A stretch of DNA of 64,000 nucleotides from Microbacterium terrisoli (GCF_030866805.1 NZ_CP133019.1:2790001-2854000); one strand, 5' to 3'; positions 34,337 to 44,525 are shown, numbered from the stretch's first letter. Made by a program: numbers and translations. Notes: generated by a model not told the origin, from the sequence alone.

Positions 34337-35404
34337 TCAGTTCGTCAGGCCGCTGTAGGCGTGCAGGCCCTTGAAGAAGACGTTGACGATGGCGAAGTTG
34401 AAGATCACCGCGGCGAAGCCGATGACCGACAGCCAGGCCGACCGAGTGCCGCGCCAGCCGCGCGTCGCACGGGCATGGATGTACCCGGCGTAGAGCACCC
34501 AGATGACGAACGTCCAGACTTCCTTCGTGTCGAAGCCCCAGAACCTGCCCCACGCGTCATTGGCCCAGATGGACCCGGCGATGAGGGTGAACGTCCAGAA
34601 GATGAAGCCGACGATTGCGAAGCGGTAGGCCAGCGACTCCAGTGCCTCCGACGATGGCAGCGTCTTGAGGAACCCCCACGTGCGCACCGGCTTGCCGTCG
34701 GCGACGATCAGCTTGTGCTCGCGACGCGTCTGCATGAGCTGCAGCAGCGACAACCCGAACGTCAGGGTGAAGAACGCCGTAGCCAGCGACGCGACGAAGA
34801 CGTGGATGACCAGCCACGGCGACTTCAGCGGGTCGACCAGCGGCGCCACGACGACGTAGAACGCCAGCACCGATCCGCCCAGAAGCAGCACCACAAGGCC
34901 CGTCACGAGCGCGCCCAAGAAGCGCAGGTCGTACCGGAACAGCACTGCCAGGTAGACCGCGACGACCAGCAGCATGCCGGTGAGGGCGAATTCGTACATG
35001 TTGGCCCACGGCACACGGCCTGCGGCGACACCGCGCAGGACATCGGCGCCGAGGTGGAAGAGGAAGCCCAGCCACACCAGCGACGTGCCGATGCGCGCGA
35101 ACAGCGGCCGCACCCGCTCGGCGGGAGCGATCGCGAACGGCGAAGGCGACGAATCGATCGATCGGTTCACGGCGCCGGCGGGGCGTTTCGTCTCGCCGCG
35201 CGCGCTCGAGGACCGAGCCGAGGCCGCTGCACCGGCAGCAGCGCCCACGAGCTGGCGCTCACGGGTGAGGGCGGCGGCATCCTTCGCATCGAGCGCCTGC
35301 GCCGAGCGGCTGGCCAGGTCGATCGTGTAGGCGACGAATGCGAGGGCATAGATGGCCACGGCCGTCCACACGAGCAGCACGGAGATCTCATCGAGCGAGG
35401 GCAT
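34337..35404 (-). CDS. ccsB: Cytochrome c biogenesis protein CcsB/ResC
   Basis: 355 residues, about eight membrane spans. The Trp-rich haem-handling motif is clear: WANDAWGRFWGFDTKEVWTF. A hydrophilic Ser/Ala-rich insertion sits between helices 1 and 2 (residues 40-90). With ResB it moves haem outside and joins it to apocytochrome c in system II. It follows resB by 5 bases as the last gene of the operon. Confidence 0.92.
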   Translation of the reverse strand: MPSLDEISVLLVWTAVAIYALAFVAYTIDLASRSAQALDAKDAAALTRERQLVGAAAGAAASARSSSARGETKRPAGAVNRSIDSSPSPFAIAPAERVRPLFARIGTSLVWLGFLFHLGADVLRGVAAGRVPWANMYEFALTGMLLVVAVYLAVLFRYDLRFLGALVTGLVVLLLGGSVLAFYVVVAPLVDPLKSPWLVIHVFVASLATAFFTLTFGLSLLQLMQTRREHKLIVADGKPVRTWGFLKTLPSSEALESLAYRFAIVGFIFWTFTLIAGSIWANDAWGRFWGFDTKEVWTFVIWVLYAGYIHARATRGWRGTRSAWLSVIGFAAVIFNFAIVNVFFKGLHAYSGLTN

Positions 35405-35409
35405 GGCGA

Positions 35410-37230
35410 TCAGTCTACGCTCGGGTTCTTCGGGCTCGGCTCGTCGGTCGACGCGTTCTCGTCACGATCTCCCAGCCCGTCCGAACCGCCGCGGGCAGCG
35501 GCATCCCGCCCCGCCGGCGACCCGGCGTCGAACGCCTCGCCGTGCCTGCGCGCGAGCGCGTCGACGGCTCCCCCGAGAGTCGGGTCCTCGCCACGGGCGA
35601 GACCTGCGTATTCGAGCGTGAGCACCGAGCCCTTCGGTGTCGCCTTCACCCACATGCGCCGGCGCGGCATGAACAGCGCGAGCAAGAGGCTCAGCACCGC
35701 CAGCACGGCGAAGCCGAGCACCCACGGGCCCGACACGTCGCGATGGATCGACAGCGACACGAAGCGCTTGACCGACTGCGACGAGTCGGTCGCACCCAGC
35801 GGCGACTCGTCGTCGAAGGTGATCGAGCCCAGTCCGTCCGGCAGCTTCTGCGTCTGCCCCGGTGCCAGCTCGATCGGCTTCACGTCGGTGGAGCCTCCGG
35901 TCAGCTGCGTCATGCCCGTGGTGTCCAGCGCATAGACCGACTTCGGCACGCCGTTGTTGATGCCCAGGTCACCTTCATACACGTTCATGGTCAGCAGCGG
36001 GCTCAGCAGCGCCGGATAGGCCGATGAGAACGTTCCGTCCTTGTGCTCCAGCTGCGTGGGGTAGAAGAACGAGACCATGCCGATCTGCTTCTTCAGCCCG
36101 TCGGGCACCTTGATGATGCCGAGCGAGGTCAGGTTGTTGTCCTGCGGCAGGAACGCGATGCTGTCGTGGAAGACGACCTCACCGGCGGGGTTTCGCACCG
36201 TGACGGTGGGCGCATAGCCGTTGCCCATCAGATACACCCGCTCGCCCGCGATGCCCAGCGGGTGGTTGACGAGGATGGTGTCGTCCACGGACTTCTGCCC
36301 CGGCAGCGTGGTGGTCATGTGTGCGACGAAGTTGCCGGCCTGACCGCCGTTGGCGGTGCCGAACGGCACATAGGTGACGTCGAACTTGTCCAGGCGCATC
36401 GTGTACGGCGTGAGGTCGTCGGGATTGACGAACCTGCCCGGGTTGAACGACGAGTAGTCGGTGCCCACCGAGTTGACGAACGTCGTGCCCTGCACGATCA
36501 CGCGCTGTCCGGTGTAGGTGAAGCCGCCGCCGAAGCCGACAGCGATGATCACACCCAGAATCGCGATGTGGAACAGCAGATTCCCGGACTCGCGCAGGTA
36601 GCCGCGTTCGGCCGAGACCGACACGGAGCCCCGGGACTCGTAGCGTTGCACACGGTATCCGCCGGCTTTGAGCTGCGATGCGGCCAGGTCGATGGCGCGG
36701 GATGCCTCGCCCTCGGCGTAGGCTGCGGGCTCGGCGTCGCCGGGGGCGAGTTCGACGAGCGTCTCGCTGTGGTGGGCAAGCCGCGCCAGGCGCGCCGGCG
36801 TGCGCGGCGGACGGGTGCGCAGAGCCTTCAGGTGGTGCTTGAGTCGCGGGATGACGCAGCCGATCAGCGAGATGAACAGCAGGATGTAGATCGCCGAGAA
36901 CCACACCGACGAATACACGTCGAACAGCTGCAGCTTGTCGAGCACCGGCGCGAGCGTCGGGTTGTCCTGGAAGTACTGGGTCACACCGTTCGGGTCGGCC
37001 GTGCGCTGCGGCACGATCGATCCGGGCACTGCTGCGATCGCCAGCAGCAGCAGCAGCACGAGCGCGGTGCGCATGCTGGCCAGCTGGCGCCACCCCCACC
37101 GCAGCCAGCCGAAGAAGCCGAGCTGCGGCGAGACGATATCGGGTCCGTCGTCGGTGTGGTCGACGTGGTCGGCGGGCCGCAGCGGGTCGGCCGCGGCATC
37201 CGCCATCGGATCAGAGCGCGGGTGTGACAC
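35410..37230 (-). CDS. resB: Cytochrome c biogenesis protein ResB
   Basis: 606 residues from the GTG at 37230, which overlaps the ccdA end by 20 bases and has GGGAG 9 bases upstream. N-terminal segment FFGWLRWGWRQLASMRTAL is the ResB hallmark before helix 1. Three N-terminal helices, a large extracytoplasmic domain of about 350 residues, and a last helix (PWVLGFAVLAVLSLLLALFM). Acts with CcsB in haem attachment to c-type cytochromes. Confidence 0.92.
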   Translation of the reverse strand: MSHPRSDPMADAAADPLRPADHVDHTDDGPDIVSPQLGFFGWLRWGWRQLASMRTALVLLLLLAIAAVPGSIVPQRTADPNGVTQYFQDNPTLAPVLDKLQLFDVYSSVWFSAIYILLFISLIGCVIPRLKHHLKALRTRPPRTPARLARLAHHSETLVELAPGDAEPAAYAEGEASRAIDLAASQLKAGGYRVQRYESRGSVSVSAERGYLRESGNLLFHIAILGVIIAVGFGGGFTYTGQRVIVQGTTFVNSVGTDYSSFNPGRFVNPDDLTPYTMRLDKFDVTYVPFGTANGGQAGNFVAHMTTTLPGQKSVDDTILVNHPLGIAGERVYLMGNGYAPTVTVRNPAGEVVFHDSIAFLPQDNNLTSLGIIKVPDGLKKQIGMVSFFYPTQLEHKDGTFSSAYPALLSPLLTMNVYEGDLGINNGVPKSVYALDTTGMTQLTGGSTDVKPIELAPGQTQKLPDGLGSITFDDESPLGATDSSQSVKRFVSLSIHRDVSGPWVLGFAVLAVLSLLLALFMPRRRMWVKATPKGSVLTLEYAGLARGEDPTLGGAVDALARRHGEAFDAGSPAGRDAAARGGSDGLGDRDENASTDEPSPKNPSVD

Positions 37231-38011
37231 TGAAAAACACTCCCGTCAGTTGTGACATGAGAACTCCCCACACCCCGGTGACCATCAGGACGCCGAGGAC
37301 GATGAGCACCGCGCCACCGATCAGGTTGACGGTGCGGATATGGCGGCGCAGGAACGTCACCGAGCGAGTGGCCCAGCCGAAGCCGAGCGCGATGAGCAGG
37401 AACGGAATGCCGAGGCCCAGCGAATACGCGAGCCCCAGGACGGCGCCTCGGCCGGCCGAGGCCGAATCCAGCGACATGTTCAGGATCACGGCGAGCGTCG
37501 GGCCGATGCACGGCGCCCACCCCACCCCGAGGGCAAGTCCCAGCAGCGGTGCGCCGACGAGTCCGAGGTTGCCGCGCACCTGCGGCTTGAACGTGCGCTG
37601 GGCGAACCCGAACAGGCCGATGAACACGAGACCCAGCAGGATGACGATCACGCCCACGACCCGGGTGATGACGTCTTTGTACTGCAGGAAGAACAGGCCC
37701 ACGGTGCCGCTGAAGATGTTCACGGCCATGAACACGACGGTGAACCCGGCGATGAACAGCAGCACACCGCCCACCAGCCGGCCGCGGGCAGGGGCGGCCA
37801 CCGACGTCTCGACGGCGACGGCGGCCGCCCGGCCCGCAGAAGCCGGGGCGGATGCCGCAGGCCGCTGGCGCGGGGTCACCGCTCCCCCGATGAACCCGAG
37901 GTAGCCGGGCACCAGCGGCAGCACGCACGGCGACAGGAACGAGACGAGACCTGCCAGGATCGCGATCGGGATCGCGACCCACAGGGCACCGCCCGCGATC
38001 AGTGCGATCAC
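37211..38011 (-). CDS. ccdA: Cytochrome c biogenesis / thiol transfer protein CcdA
   Basis: 266 residues from the GTG at 38011, which overlaps the resA stop (GTGA); the long upstream reading is a shadow of resA. Six to seven helices with the two redox Cys in FLSPCVLPLVPGYLG and GVGWAPCIGPTLA. Carries reducing power from cytoplasmic thioredoxin to ResA. A Pro/Ala-rich loop of about 40 residues after helix 1 is not conserved. Confidence 0.93.
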   Translation of the reverse strand: MIALIAGGALWVAIPIAILAGLVSFLSPCVLPLVPGYLGFIGGAVTPRQRPAASAPASAGRAAAVAVETSVAAPARGRLVGGVLLFIAGFTVVFMAVNIFSGTVGLFFLQYKDVITRVVGVIVILLGLVFIGLFGFAQRTFKPQVRGNLGLVGAPLLGLALGVGWAPCIGPTLAVILNMSLDSASAGRGAVLGLAYSLGLGIPFLLIALGFGWATRSVTFLRRHIRTVNLIGGAVLIVLGVLMVTGVWGVLMSQLTGVFFSVTPAL

Positions 38012-38622
38012 GACTTCTCGTCCAACGCGGTCGTGATCAGCGCGTTCAGGATCGACGGATCGGGCACCGGGCCGATGATGCGCGCGGTCGGCCGACCGTC
38101 CTTGCCGAGGATCACCGTCGACGGAGTGGCACTGAGCGGCACGATGTCGGCGAACGCCGCGGTGACCGACTTGGTGTCGACGTCGATGACGCTCGGATAG
38201 GTGATGCCGAACTCCTTCGCGAAGCTCTGCGAGGTGGCGGCCTGGTCGTACGTGTTCACGCCGAGAAAGGCGACATCCTGCCCGGCGAAGTGCTGCGCGG
38301 ACTCTTCGAGGATCGGAGCTTCGGTGCGGCAGGGTGCACAGTTGGCCCACCAGAAGTTCACGACCGTGACCTTGCCCGCATACGTCTTGTTCGACACGTC
38401 CTCGCCGTCATCCAGCGTGCCCGAGTAGGCGATCGCCTTCGGCTGATCACCGGGCTTGTACTCGTGCACGGTACCGTCCGCGGAGATGAAGCCCTTACTG
38501 TCGCCGGCGCGGTACTGCTGGGCGAGGTCGCCCCCCGCCCCGCTGCAGGCGGTCAATCCCGCCACGAGCATCACAGCGGCGGCGATGGATGCCACGCCCC
38601 GGACCTTCTTCGAGATGTGCAT
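38008..38622 (-). CDS. resA: Thioredoxin-like lipoprotein ResA
   Basis: 204 residues from the ATG at 38622. Signal peptide with lipobox LTAC near residue 24, so anchored outside the membrane. Redoxin fold with active site WWANCAPCRTE and cis-Pro in SATPSTVILG. Reduces the CXXCH thiols of apocytochrome c, fed by CcdA downstream. Its start overlaps the phosphatase stop by one base, so the operon is histidine phosphatase-resA-ccdA-resB-ccsB. Confidence 0.92.
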   Translation of the reverse strand: MHISKKVRGVASIAAAVMLVAGLTACSGAGGDLAQQYRAGDSKGFISADGTVHEYKPGDQPKAIAYSGTLDDGEDVSNKTYAGKVTVVNFWWANCAPCRTEAPILEESAQHFAGQDVAFLGVNTYDQAATSQSFAKEFGITYPSVIDVDTKSVTAAFADIVPLSATPSTVILGKDGRPTARIIGPVPDPSILNALITTALDEKS

Positions 38623-39251
38623 CACACGGCTCCCACATCGACAGCGCCCGCCGCGGCGGCGGGCTCGGCGTATCCGACCTCGACCCAGACATCTCCCGTG
38701 CGCTCGAAGCTCGTCACGCTCGAGAGCGCACAACGGCGCCTGCGCGGGTCGTGACGGGCCGGCAGCCCTGCGATGTGCAGGTGGGTGATCCAGATGGGCA
38801 GCTGGTGCGAGACGATCACAGCGTCTCCGGACGGCGTGCGGGTCCAGGCATCCTGCATCGCGGCCTCCATGCGCGCGATCACCTGGGCGTACGGTTCGCC
38901 CCAACTCGGAATCTCGGGTCGGCGCAGATACCGCCAGTTGAGAGGATTGAGCAGGGCCCGCGACATGCGCTTGCCCTCGAAGACGTTGGTGGGCTCGATG
39001 ACGCGACCGTCGACGAACGGCGGAATGCCGAACAGCTCGGCGAACGGCTCGGCGGACTCCTGCGTGCGCTGCAGCGGCGAGCACACGAGCGACTCGATCG
39101 GACGCCCCAGCCCGTGCAGATAGCGGGCGGCCTCGCGCGCCATGGTGCGCCCGGCCGTGCTCAGCCGATAGTTCGGGAGTCGCCCGTAGAGCACGCCACG
39201 GGGGTTGTGAACCTCCCCATGGCGCACCAGATGCAGGCGATCGGCGGGCAC
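38622..39251 (-). CDS. Histidine phosphatase family protein
   Basis: 209 residues from the GTG at 39251. Phosphoglycerate-mutase-like motif LHLVRHGEVHN with the catalytic His; second region VCSPLQRTQESAEPF; C-terminal VIVSHQLPIWITHLH holds the second His. It lacks the extra length of cofactor-dependent glycolytic mutases, so a phosphatase is more likely. First gene of the cytochrome c operon, an arrangement common in actinobacteria, though its link to haem is unexplained. Confidence 0.88.
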   Translation of the reverse strand: MPADRLHLVRHGEVHNPRGVLYGRLPNYRLSTAGRTMAREAARYLHGLGRPIESLVCSPLQRTQESAEPFAELFGIPPFVDGRVIEPTNVFEGKRMSRALLNPLNWRYLRRPEIPSWGEPYAQVIARMEAAMQDAWTRTPSGDAVIVSHQLPIWITHLHIAGLPARHDPRRRRCALSSVTSFERTGDVWVEVGYAEPAAAAGAVDVGAV

Positions 39252-39257
39252 CGCCCC

Positions 39258-39263
39258 AGTCTA
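39258..39263 (-). promoter_or_regulatory. -10 box of the cytochrome c maturation operon
   Basis: Minus-strand TAGACT ends 6 bases before the GTG at 39251; leaderless. Confidence 0.5.
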
Positions 39264-39309
39264 CGTGCGCTGCGGTTCAGAGGCCGCTGAGAGCGTGAGC
39301 CCGGCCACG

Positions 39310-39315
39310 TAGACT
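39310..39315 (+). promoter_or_regulatory. -10 box, leaderless aspS mRNA
   Basis: TAGACT ends 8 bases before the GTG at 39324. CCACGTAGACTGG around it is the same as before DUF4229 at 9325-9337. Confidence 0.5.
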
Positions 39316-39323
39316 GGACGCTT

Positions 39324-40664
<1,341 letters not shown>

Positions 40665-40668
40665 GCAC

Positions 40669-41313
40669 ATGGAGGGCGCATCGCTGCTGCTGCTCGTCCT
40701 CGACCTGACGGGGACGTTCGTCTTCGCCCTGAACGGGGGCCTGACGGCCATGCGCGCAGCACGGCTGGACATCGTGGGCGTGATCACCCTGGGCATGATC
40801 ACCGCCCTGGGCGGCGGGATCATCCGTGACACGCTGATCGATGACCTTCCCCCGGCGACGTTCCAGGATTGGCGGTATCTGGCGGTGGCCGCCGGCGGCG
40901 CTCTGATCGCGTTCGCCTTCTCTCAGCATCTGACCCGGCTGGCCGTGCCGATCGAGTTGCTGGACGCAGTCGGACTGAGCGTGTTCGCCGTCACCGGCGC
41001 CGGCAAGGCGATGACGTTCGGGCTCGGTCCGGTGCAGGCCATCATCCTGGGTGCGATCACCGCGGTGGGCGGTGGCACGCTGCGCGACGTCATGATCGGC
41101 CGGGTGCCCTCGGTCATGCGCGAAGGACTGTACGCGATCCCCGCGATCGTGGGTGCCGGGATCACCGTCGGCTGCATTCTGCTCGGCTTCCACGGCCTGG
41201 CTGCGGCGTTCGCCGCGGCTGCCGCCTGCTTCCTCATCCGGCTGCTGGGCGTGTACTTCAAGCTCAACGCCCCGCGTCCGCGGGCAACGACCGGACCGTC
41301 CGACCCCGTCTGA
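40669..41313 (+). CDS. TRIC-type cation channel family protein (YicG/UPF0126)
   Basis: 214 residues with seven membrane spans in two three-helix repeats plus one. Each repeat has the family glycine-rich kink: ALGGGIIRDTLI in the first and AVGGGTLRDVMIG in the second. Prokaryotic TRIC channels conduct K+ or Na+. Starts 4 bases after the aspS stop on the same strand, so probably in the same transcript. Confidence 0.88.
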   Translation: MEGASLLLLVLDLTGTFVFALNGGLTAMRAARLDIVGVITLGMITALGGGIIRDTLIDDLPPATFQDWRYLAVAAGGALIAFAFSQHLTRLAVPIELLDAVGLSVFAVTGAGKAMTFGLGPVQAIILGAITAVGGGTLRDVMIGRVPSVMREGLYAIPAIVGAGITVGCILLGFHGLAAAFAAAAACFLIRLLGVYFKLNAPRPRATTGPSDPV

Positions 41314-41331
41314 GCGCCCGCGCCGCCCCGG

Positions 41332-42591
41332 TCATCCGAGCCAGGCGAGCGCCGCCACGACCGCGGCGGCCGTGCCGGTGCGCAGCGTCGGCTCGATGAC
41401 GGGCGCGAAGGATGGCGAGTGGTTGGCGGGGATGTCGGTGACCACGGTTCCGGATGCCTCGGCCTTCGCGTACTGGGCCGGGTCGATACCGCCCACCCCC
41501 CAGTACGCGTACGGAACGCGCAGCGCGTCAGGGATCTCGCTGAAGTCCTCGCTGGCAGACTGGCGATCGATCGCGAACGCGCTGTCGCCGAAATGGTCGG
41601 CGAACGCCGCGGCGAGAGTGGCTGCGACATCCGGATCGTTGTCGGTGACCGGATAGTGGTCGTAGGTCTCGTAGGTGGACGGCTTGGGCGACCCGGCGGC
41701 TGCGCACTCGCCCTCCACGATGCGGTGGATCGCCGCGACGATGGCGGCACGGGTCGACTCGCTGAAGGTGCGGAAGTTCAGTTCGAGAACCGCATGGTCG
41801 GAGATGATGTTGCTCTTGGAACCGGCCTCGACGCGCCCGACGGTGAGCACGGCGAACTCCCCCGGCGCGACCTCGCGCGAGACGACCGTCTGCAACCGCA
41901 TGACGATCGAGGAGGCGAGCACCACCGGATCGACTGACAGCTGCGGCATCGAACCATGGCTGCCGCGGCCCCACACCGTCACGCGCATGCTGTCGCCGCT
42001 GGAGAGGAACGGACCCGGCCGCACTCCCAGCCGTCCGGCTGGGAAGGGCAGCACATGCTGGGCCAGCGCGACGTCCGGCTTCGGAATCAGATCGGCAAGG
42101 CCCGCATCGAGCATCACCTCGGCTCCGTCGGCGAGCTCTTCGGCGGGCTGGAACAGGGCGATGTACGTGCCCTTCCAGGCATCCGGCGTCTCGGCGAGCA
42201 GGCTGGCAGCCCCGAGCAGGCACGCCACGTGCACATCGTGCCCGCAGGCGTGCATGACCGGAACCACGACGCCGTCCCGATCGGTCGCGTGATCCGTGCT
42301 GGCATACGGCAGCCCTGTCACTTCCTCCACGGGCAGGGCATCCATGTCGGCGCGCGTGAGCACGACCGGCCCGTCTCCGTTGCGCAGGACGCCGACGACA
42401 CCGGTCGAGCCGATCTTCTCGTGCACGTCGTAGCCGAACCCGCGCAGTGCGTCGGCGACCAGGGCCGCGGTCTCGACCTCCTGGTGGCCGAGCTCGGGAT
42501 GCTGGTGGACCGTCTTGTAGAGGTGCTCCTGCCAGGTTCTGATCGTCTCCTGCCCCGCGAGAACGGACGTCGCATCTCTGTGCTGGATCAT
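41332..42591 (-). CDS. M20-type amidohydrolase/aminoacylase
   Basis: 419 residues from the ATG at 42591, with GGAGGGA 6 bases upstream. M20D metallopeptidase features: HQHPELGHQEVETAA, the metal-binding HACGHDVHVACLLGAA, EELADGAEVMLD with the catalytic Glu pair, and a dimerisation lid in the middle (SMRVTVWGRGSHGSMPQ). These enzymes remove acyl groups from amino acids or open similar amides. Stands alone; the substrate is unknown. Confidence 0.9.
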   Translation of the reverse strand: MIQHRDATSVLAGQETIRTWQEHLYKTVHQHPELGHQEVETAALVADALRGFGYDVHEKIGSTGVVGVLRNGDGPVVLTRADMDALPVEEVTGLPYASTDHATDRDGVVVPVMHACGHDVHVACLLGAASLLAETPDAWKGTYIALFQPAEELADGAEVMLDAGLADLIPKPDVALAQHVLPFPAGRLGVRPGPFLSSGDSMRVTVWGRGSHGSMPQLSVDPVVLASSIVMRLQTVVSREVAPGEFAVLTVGRVEAGSKSNIISDHAVLELNFRTFSESTRAAIVAAIHRIVEGECAAAGSPKPSTYETYDHYPVTDNDPDVAATLAAAFADHFGDSAFAIDRQSASEDFSEIPDALRVPYAYWGVGGIDPAQYAKAEASGTVVTDIPANHSPSFAPVIEPTLRTGTAAAVVAALAWLG

Positions 42592-42750
42592 CGTTGGTCC
42601 CTCCACACGCACCGCTGCCATTCAACGCTTCTCACGCCGAGATGCACAAGCGCCGGGTGCACCGGTCCGCCCTCTACCGCCACAGCCGTGCGACCGCTAC
42701 CGTGATGCTCGGCGGGTGCGAGACCCGTCCTTGAGAGCGAGGGAGATCCC

Positions 42751-42933
42751 ATGGCAGGCAAGTTCGAGTTGTGGACCGACAAGGGCGGCGACTGGCGGTT
42801 CAACCTGAAGGCGTCCAACGGCCAGGTCGTGGCGACCAGCCAAGGGTATTCGTCGAAGGCGAGCGCCCTGAACGGCATCGAGTCCGTCAAGACGAACGCA
42901 CCGGACGCACCGGTGGTCGAAGTCGACAATTAG
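42751..42933 (+). CDS. YegP-like DUF1508 protein
   Basis: 60 residues, one DUF1508 unit: FELWTDKGGDWRFNLKASNG, then YSSKASALNGIESVK. The usual E. coli YegP has two such units. Ribosome site GAGGGAG upstream. Small soluble protein of unknown function. Confidence 0.85.
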   Translation: MAGKFELWTDKGGDWRFNLKASNGQVVATSQGYSSKASALNGIESVKTNAPDAPVVEVDN

Positions 42934-42985
42934 CAGGCGAACCGCGTGGGTCGGTCGACGCGGGGGTTGATCGGCGCGGGCGGCG

Positions 42986-43279
42986 TCAGAACTCGAAGTC
43001 GACCGCGGCGCGTTCCGCAACGACACTGCGGATGTAGGTGAGCACCTTCTGATGCGCCGGGTGCGCGGCATAGGACGCCAGCGCATCGCGACCGGCGACG
43101 TCGACGATCAGGGCGGCATGCCAATCGCCCTCGGCCATGCCCGGGCCCGCGCTGATCGCGACGATCTCGGGCACGACGCCTTGCAGCGCATTCAGTCGAT
43201 CGGCGATCTGCTGCGCCTGCGCCACGCGCTCGGTCGGATCGGAGGCGGCGAGCTTCCACATCACGACGTGCCGCAGCAT
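42986..43279 (-). CDS. Dabb-domain stress-responsive protein
   Basis: 97 residues from the ATG at 43279 (MLRHVVMWKL, the usual start of the family); a longer reading runs into the glutaredoxin gene. Dimeric alpha-beta barrel signature: HVVMWKL, GDWHAALIVDVAGRDALASY, HPAHQKVLTYI. Overlaps the glutaredoxin stop by one base. Function unknown. Confidence 0.85.
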   Translation of the reverse strand: MLRHVVMWKLAASDPTERVAQAQQIADRLNALQGVVPEIVAISAGPGMAEGDWHAALIVDVAGRDALASYAAHPAHQKVLTYIRSVVAERAAVDFEF

Positions 43280-43560
43280 CAGCGCAGCGCCTTGGCCGGG
43301 GCTGCGGCATCCATCAGCGCCGCGTGCAGCCGGTCGGCCCCGACGCGCCAATGCGCGTGCAGGTGGTCGTCGATGAGGACGACCGGGATCTTCTCCCACC
43401 ACTGCGCGTACAACTCAGGATCGGTCTGGATGGACTTCTCGACCACCTCGACACGATCGGCCACGCCGGCGGGAAGCTCAGCGAGGACATGGTCGATGAC
43501 GCCGTGCGCGACATCGCAGAGGTGACAGCCGGGTTTGCCGATGAGGGTGATCGTGGTCAC
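43279..43560 (-). CDS. Glutaredoxin-like protein (DUF836 type)
   Basis: 93 residues from a GTG, preceded by TATGAT. Thioredoxin fold with N-terminal active site GKPGCHLCDVA and cis-Pro in KIPVVLIDD. Likely a cytoplasmic thiol-disulphide enzyme. First gene of a unit with the Dabb protein. Confidence 0.85.
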   Translation of the reverse strand: MTTITLIGKPGCHLCDVAHGVIDHVLAELPAGVADRVEVVEKSIQTDPELYAQWWEKIPVVLIDDHLHAHWRVGADRLHAALMDAAAPAKALR

Positions 43561-43566
43561 GCTCTC

Positions 43567-43572
43567 ATCATA
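43567..43572 (-). promoter_or_regulatory. -10 box, leaderless glutaredoxin mRNA
   Basis: Minus-strand TATGAT ends 6 bases before the GTG at 43560. Confidence 0.45.
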
Positions 43573-43606
43573 GAGGCGGGCTCGGACACGCCGGCCCGCG
43601 GGCGTC

Positions 43607-43900
43607 TCAGCGCTCGACGTCGAAGCCGCGCGCGATCCACTCCCCGGTGCCGCCCTCGACGTTGGTGACGTCGTAGCCCTGCTGCTCGAGCGACTTCGTC
43701 ACCCGCGCCGAACGCCCGCCCACCTGGCAGATCACGTTGAAAGGGCCTTCGGGCAGATCTTCCATGCGATCGCGGATCGTCGACATCGGCAGATTGATCG
43801 CACCGGGCACGTGGCCTGCGGCGTATTCGTCGGGCTCGCGGACGTCGACGAGGGGGACATCGTGCTGATCATGCAGGTCGTGGACGGTGATCGACTTCAT
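43607..43900 (-). CDS. Single-domain rhodanese
   Basis: 97 residues; GAAGGA ribosome site upstream. Rhodanese fold with LVDVREPDEYAAGHVPGAIN and active-site loop CQVGGRSARV with the catalytic Cys. Transfers sulphane sulphur, or a similar small thiol role. A last hydrophobic turn (GGTGEWIARG) is typical of the single-domain family. Confidence 0.88.
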   Translation of the reverse strand: MKSITVHDLHDQHDVPLVDVREPDEYAAGHVPGAINLPMSTIRDRMEDLPEGPFNVICQVGGRSARVTKSLEQQGYDVTNVEGGTGEWIARGFDVER

Positions 43901-43938
43901 GTGTGATTCCTTCGCGGTGGCACAACGCGGATAACACG

Positions 43939-43966
43939 AAGCGCCCGTCCACCCGGACAGGCGCTT
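43939..43966. terminator. Hairpin downstream of bS22
   Basis: AAGCGCCCGTCC and GGACAGGCGCTT pair over 12 positions with one mismatch around a 4-base loop. It lies 14 bases beyond the bS22 stop (minus strand) and just upstream of the rhodanese gene. No T-run follows, as is common for terminators in high-GC actinobacteria. Confidence 0.6.
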
Positions 43967-43980
43967 GGTGCACGTGCCGC

Positions 43981-44079
43981 TTACTTCTTGTTGCGGCGCT
44001 GGTGGCGAGTCTTGCGAAGCAGCTTGCGGTGCTTCTTCTTCGCCATGCGCTTGCGGCGCTTCTTGATGACAGAACCCAC
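43981..44079 (-). CDS. Ribosomal protein bS22 (AURKAIP1/COX24 domain)
   Basis: Only 32 residues, from the GTG at 44079 with GAGG 7 bases upstream. Sequence is almost all Lys/Arg: GSVIKKRRKRM, then KKHRKLLRKTRHQRRNKK. This matches the actinobacterial small-subunit protein bS22 found in mycobacterial ribosomes, near helix 44 and the decoding side. The short AURKAIP1/COX24 domain is shared with a mitochondrial ribosomal protein. Lies beside the BldC-like gene, a neighbourhood seen in other actinobacteria. Confidence 0.88.
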   Translation of the reverse strand: MGSVIKKRRKRMAKKKHRKLLRKTRHQRRNKK

Positions 44080-44164
44080 GGAAAACCTCACTATGTCGGG
44101 GTCTGGGCGCAGGGTCTCCCGCACCCGGGATCGGGCAAAAAAACGAAAAATGCCTCGGGTCAGT

Positions 44165-44356
44165 CTAGCCGACGTCGGCGATGGGCCGCTGCATGACCTC
44201 TGCCACGGCCGATTCGGGCACACGGTAGCTGCGTCCGAAGCGCACCGCGGGCAGTTCGCCGGCGTGCACGAGGCGATAGACCGTCATCTTCGACACGCGC
44301 ATCAGCTCGGCCACCTCTGCGACGGTCAGGAACTGCACATCGGGCAGTTCAGCCAT
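44165..44356 (-). CDS. bldC: BldC-like MerR-type DNA-binding protein
   Basis: 63 residues, a lone winged helix-turn-helix: FLTVAEVAELMRVSKMTVYR, LVHAGELPAVRFGRSYRV. This is the excisionase/BldC type that lacks an effector domain. In Streptomyces BldC controls development; in non-sporing actinobacteria its targets are unknown. Close to bS22 on the same strand. The gap to bS22 has the only long A/T run of the region (near 44135-44150). Confidence 0.85.
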   Translation of the reverse strand: MAELPDVQFLTVAEVAELMRVSKMTVYRLVHAGELPAVRFGRSYRVPESAVAEVMQRPIADVG

Positions 44357-44525
44357 GTCGGTCCACCTCTCCCCAGATCAGCGCCTTGCCAGAACACTGA
44401 GCACACTCTATGGGGTCGGCGGGACACCTGTAAACCCATGGTGCGCGCGTGACCTGTGCGATCGACTCACGGATGTGCCTTTGCGGGACGCTCGCGGGAC
44501 GCTCGCGCGCCCGATCGGCGGGCCG

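Noticed and set aside
44110..44165. A/T run after bldC as an intrinsic terminator
   Set aside because: The only nearby stem (GCCGACGTCGGC at 44168-44179) is inside the coding end and about 15-20 bases from the T-run, so the parts are not placed as in a terminator.
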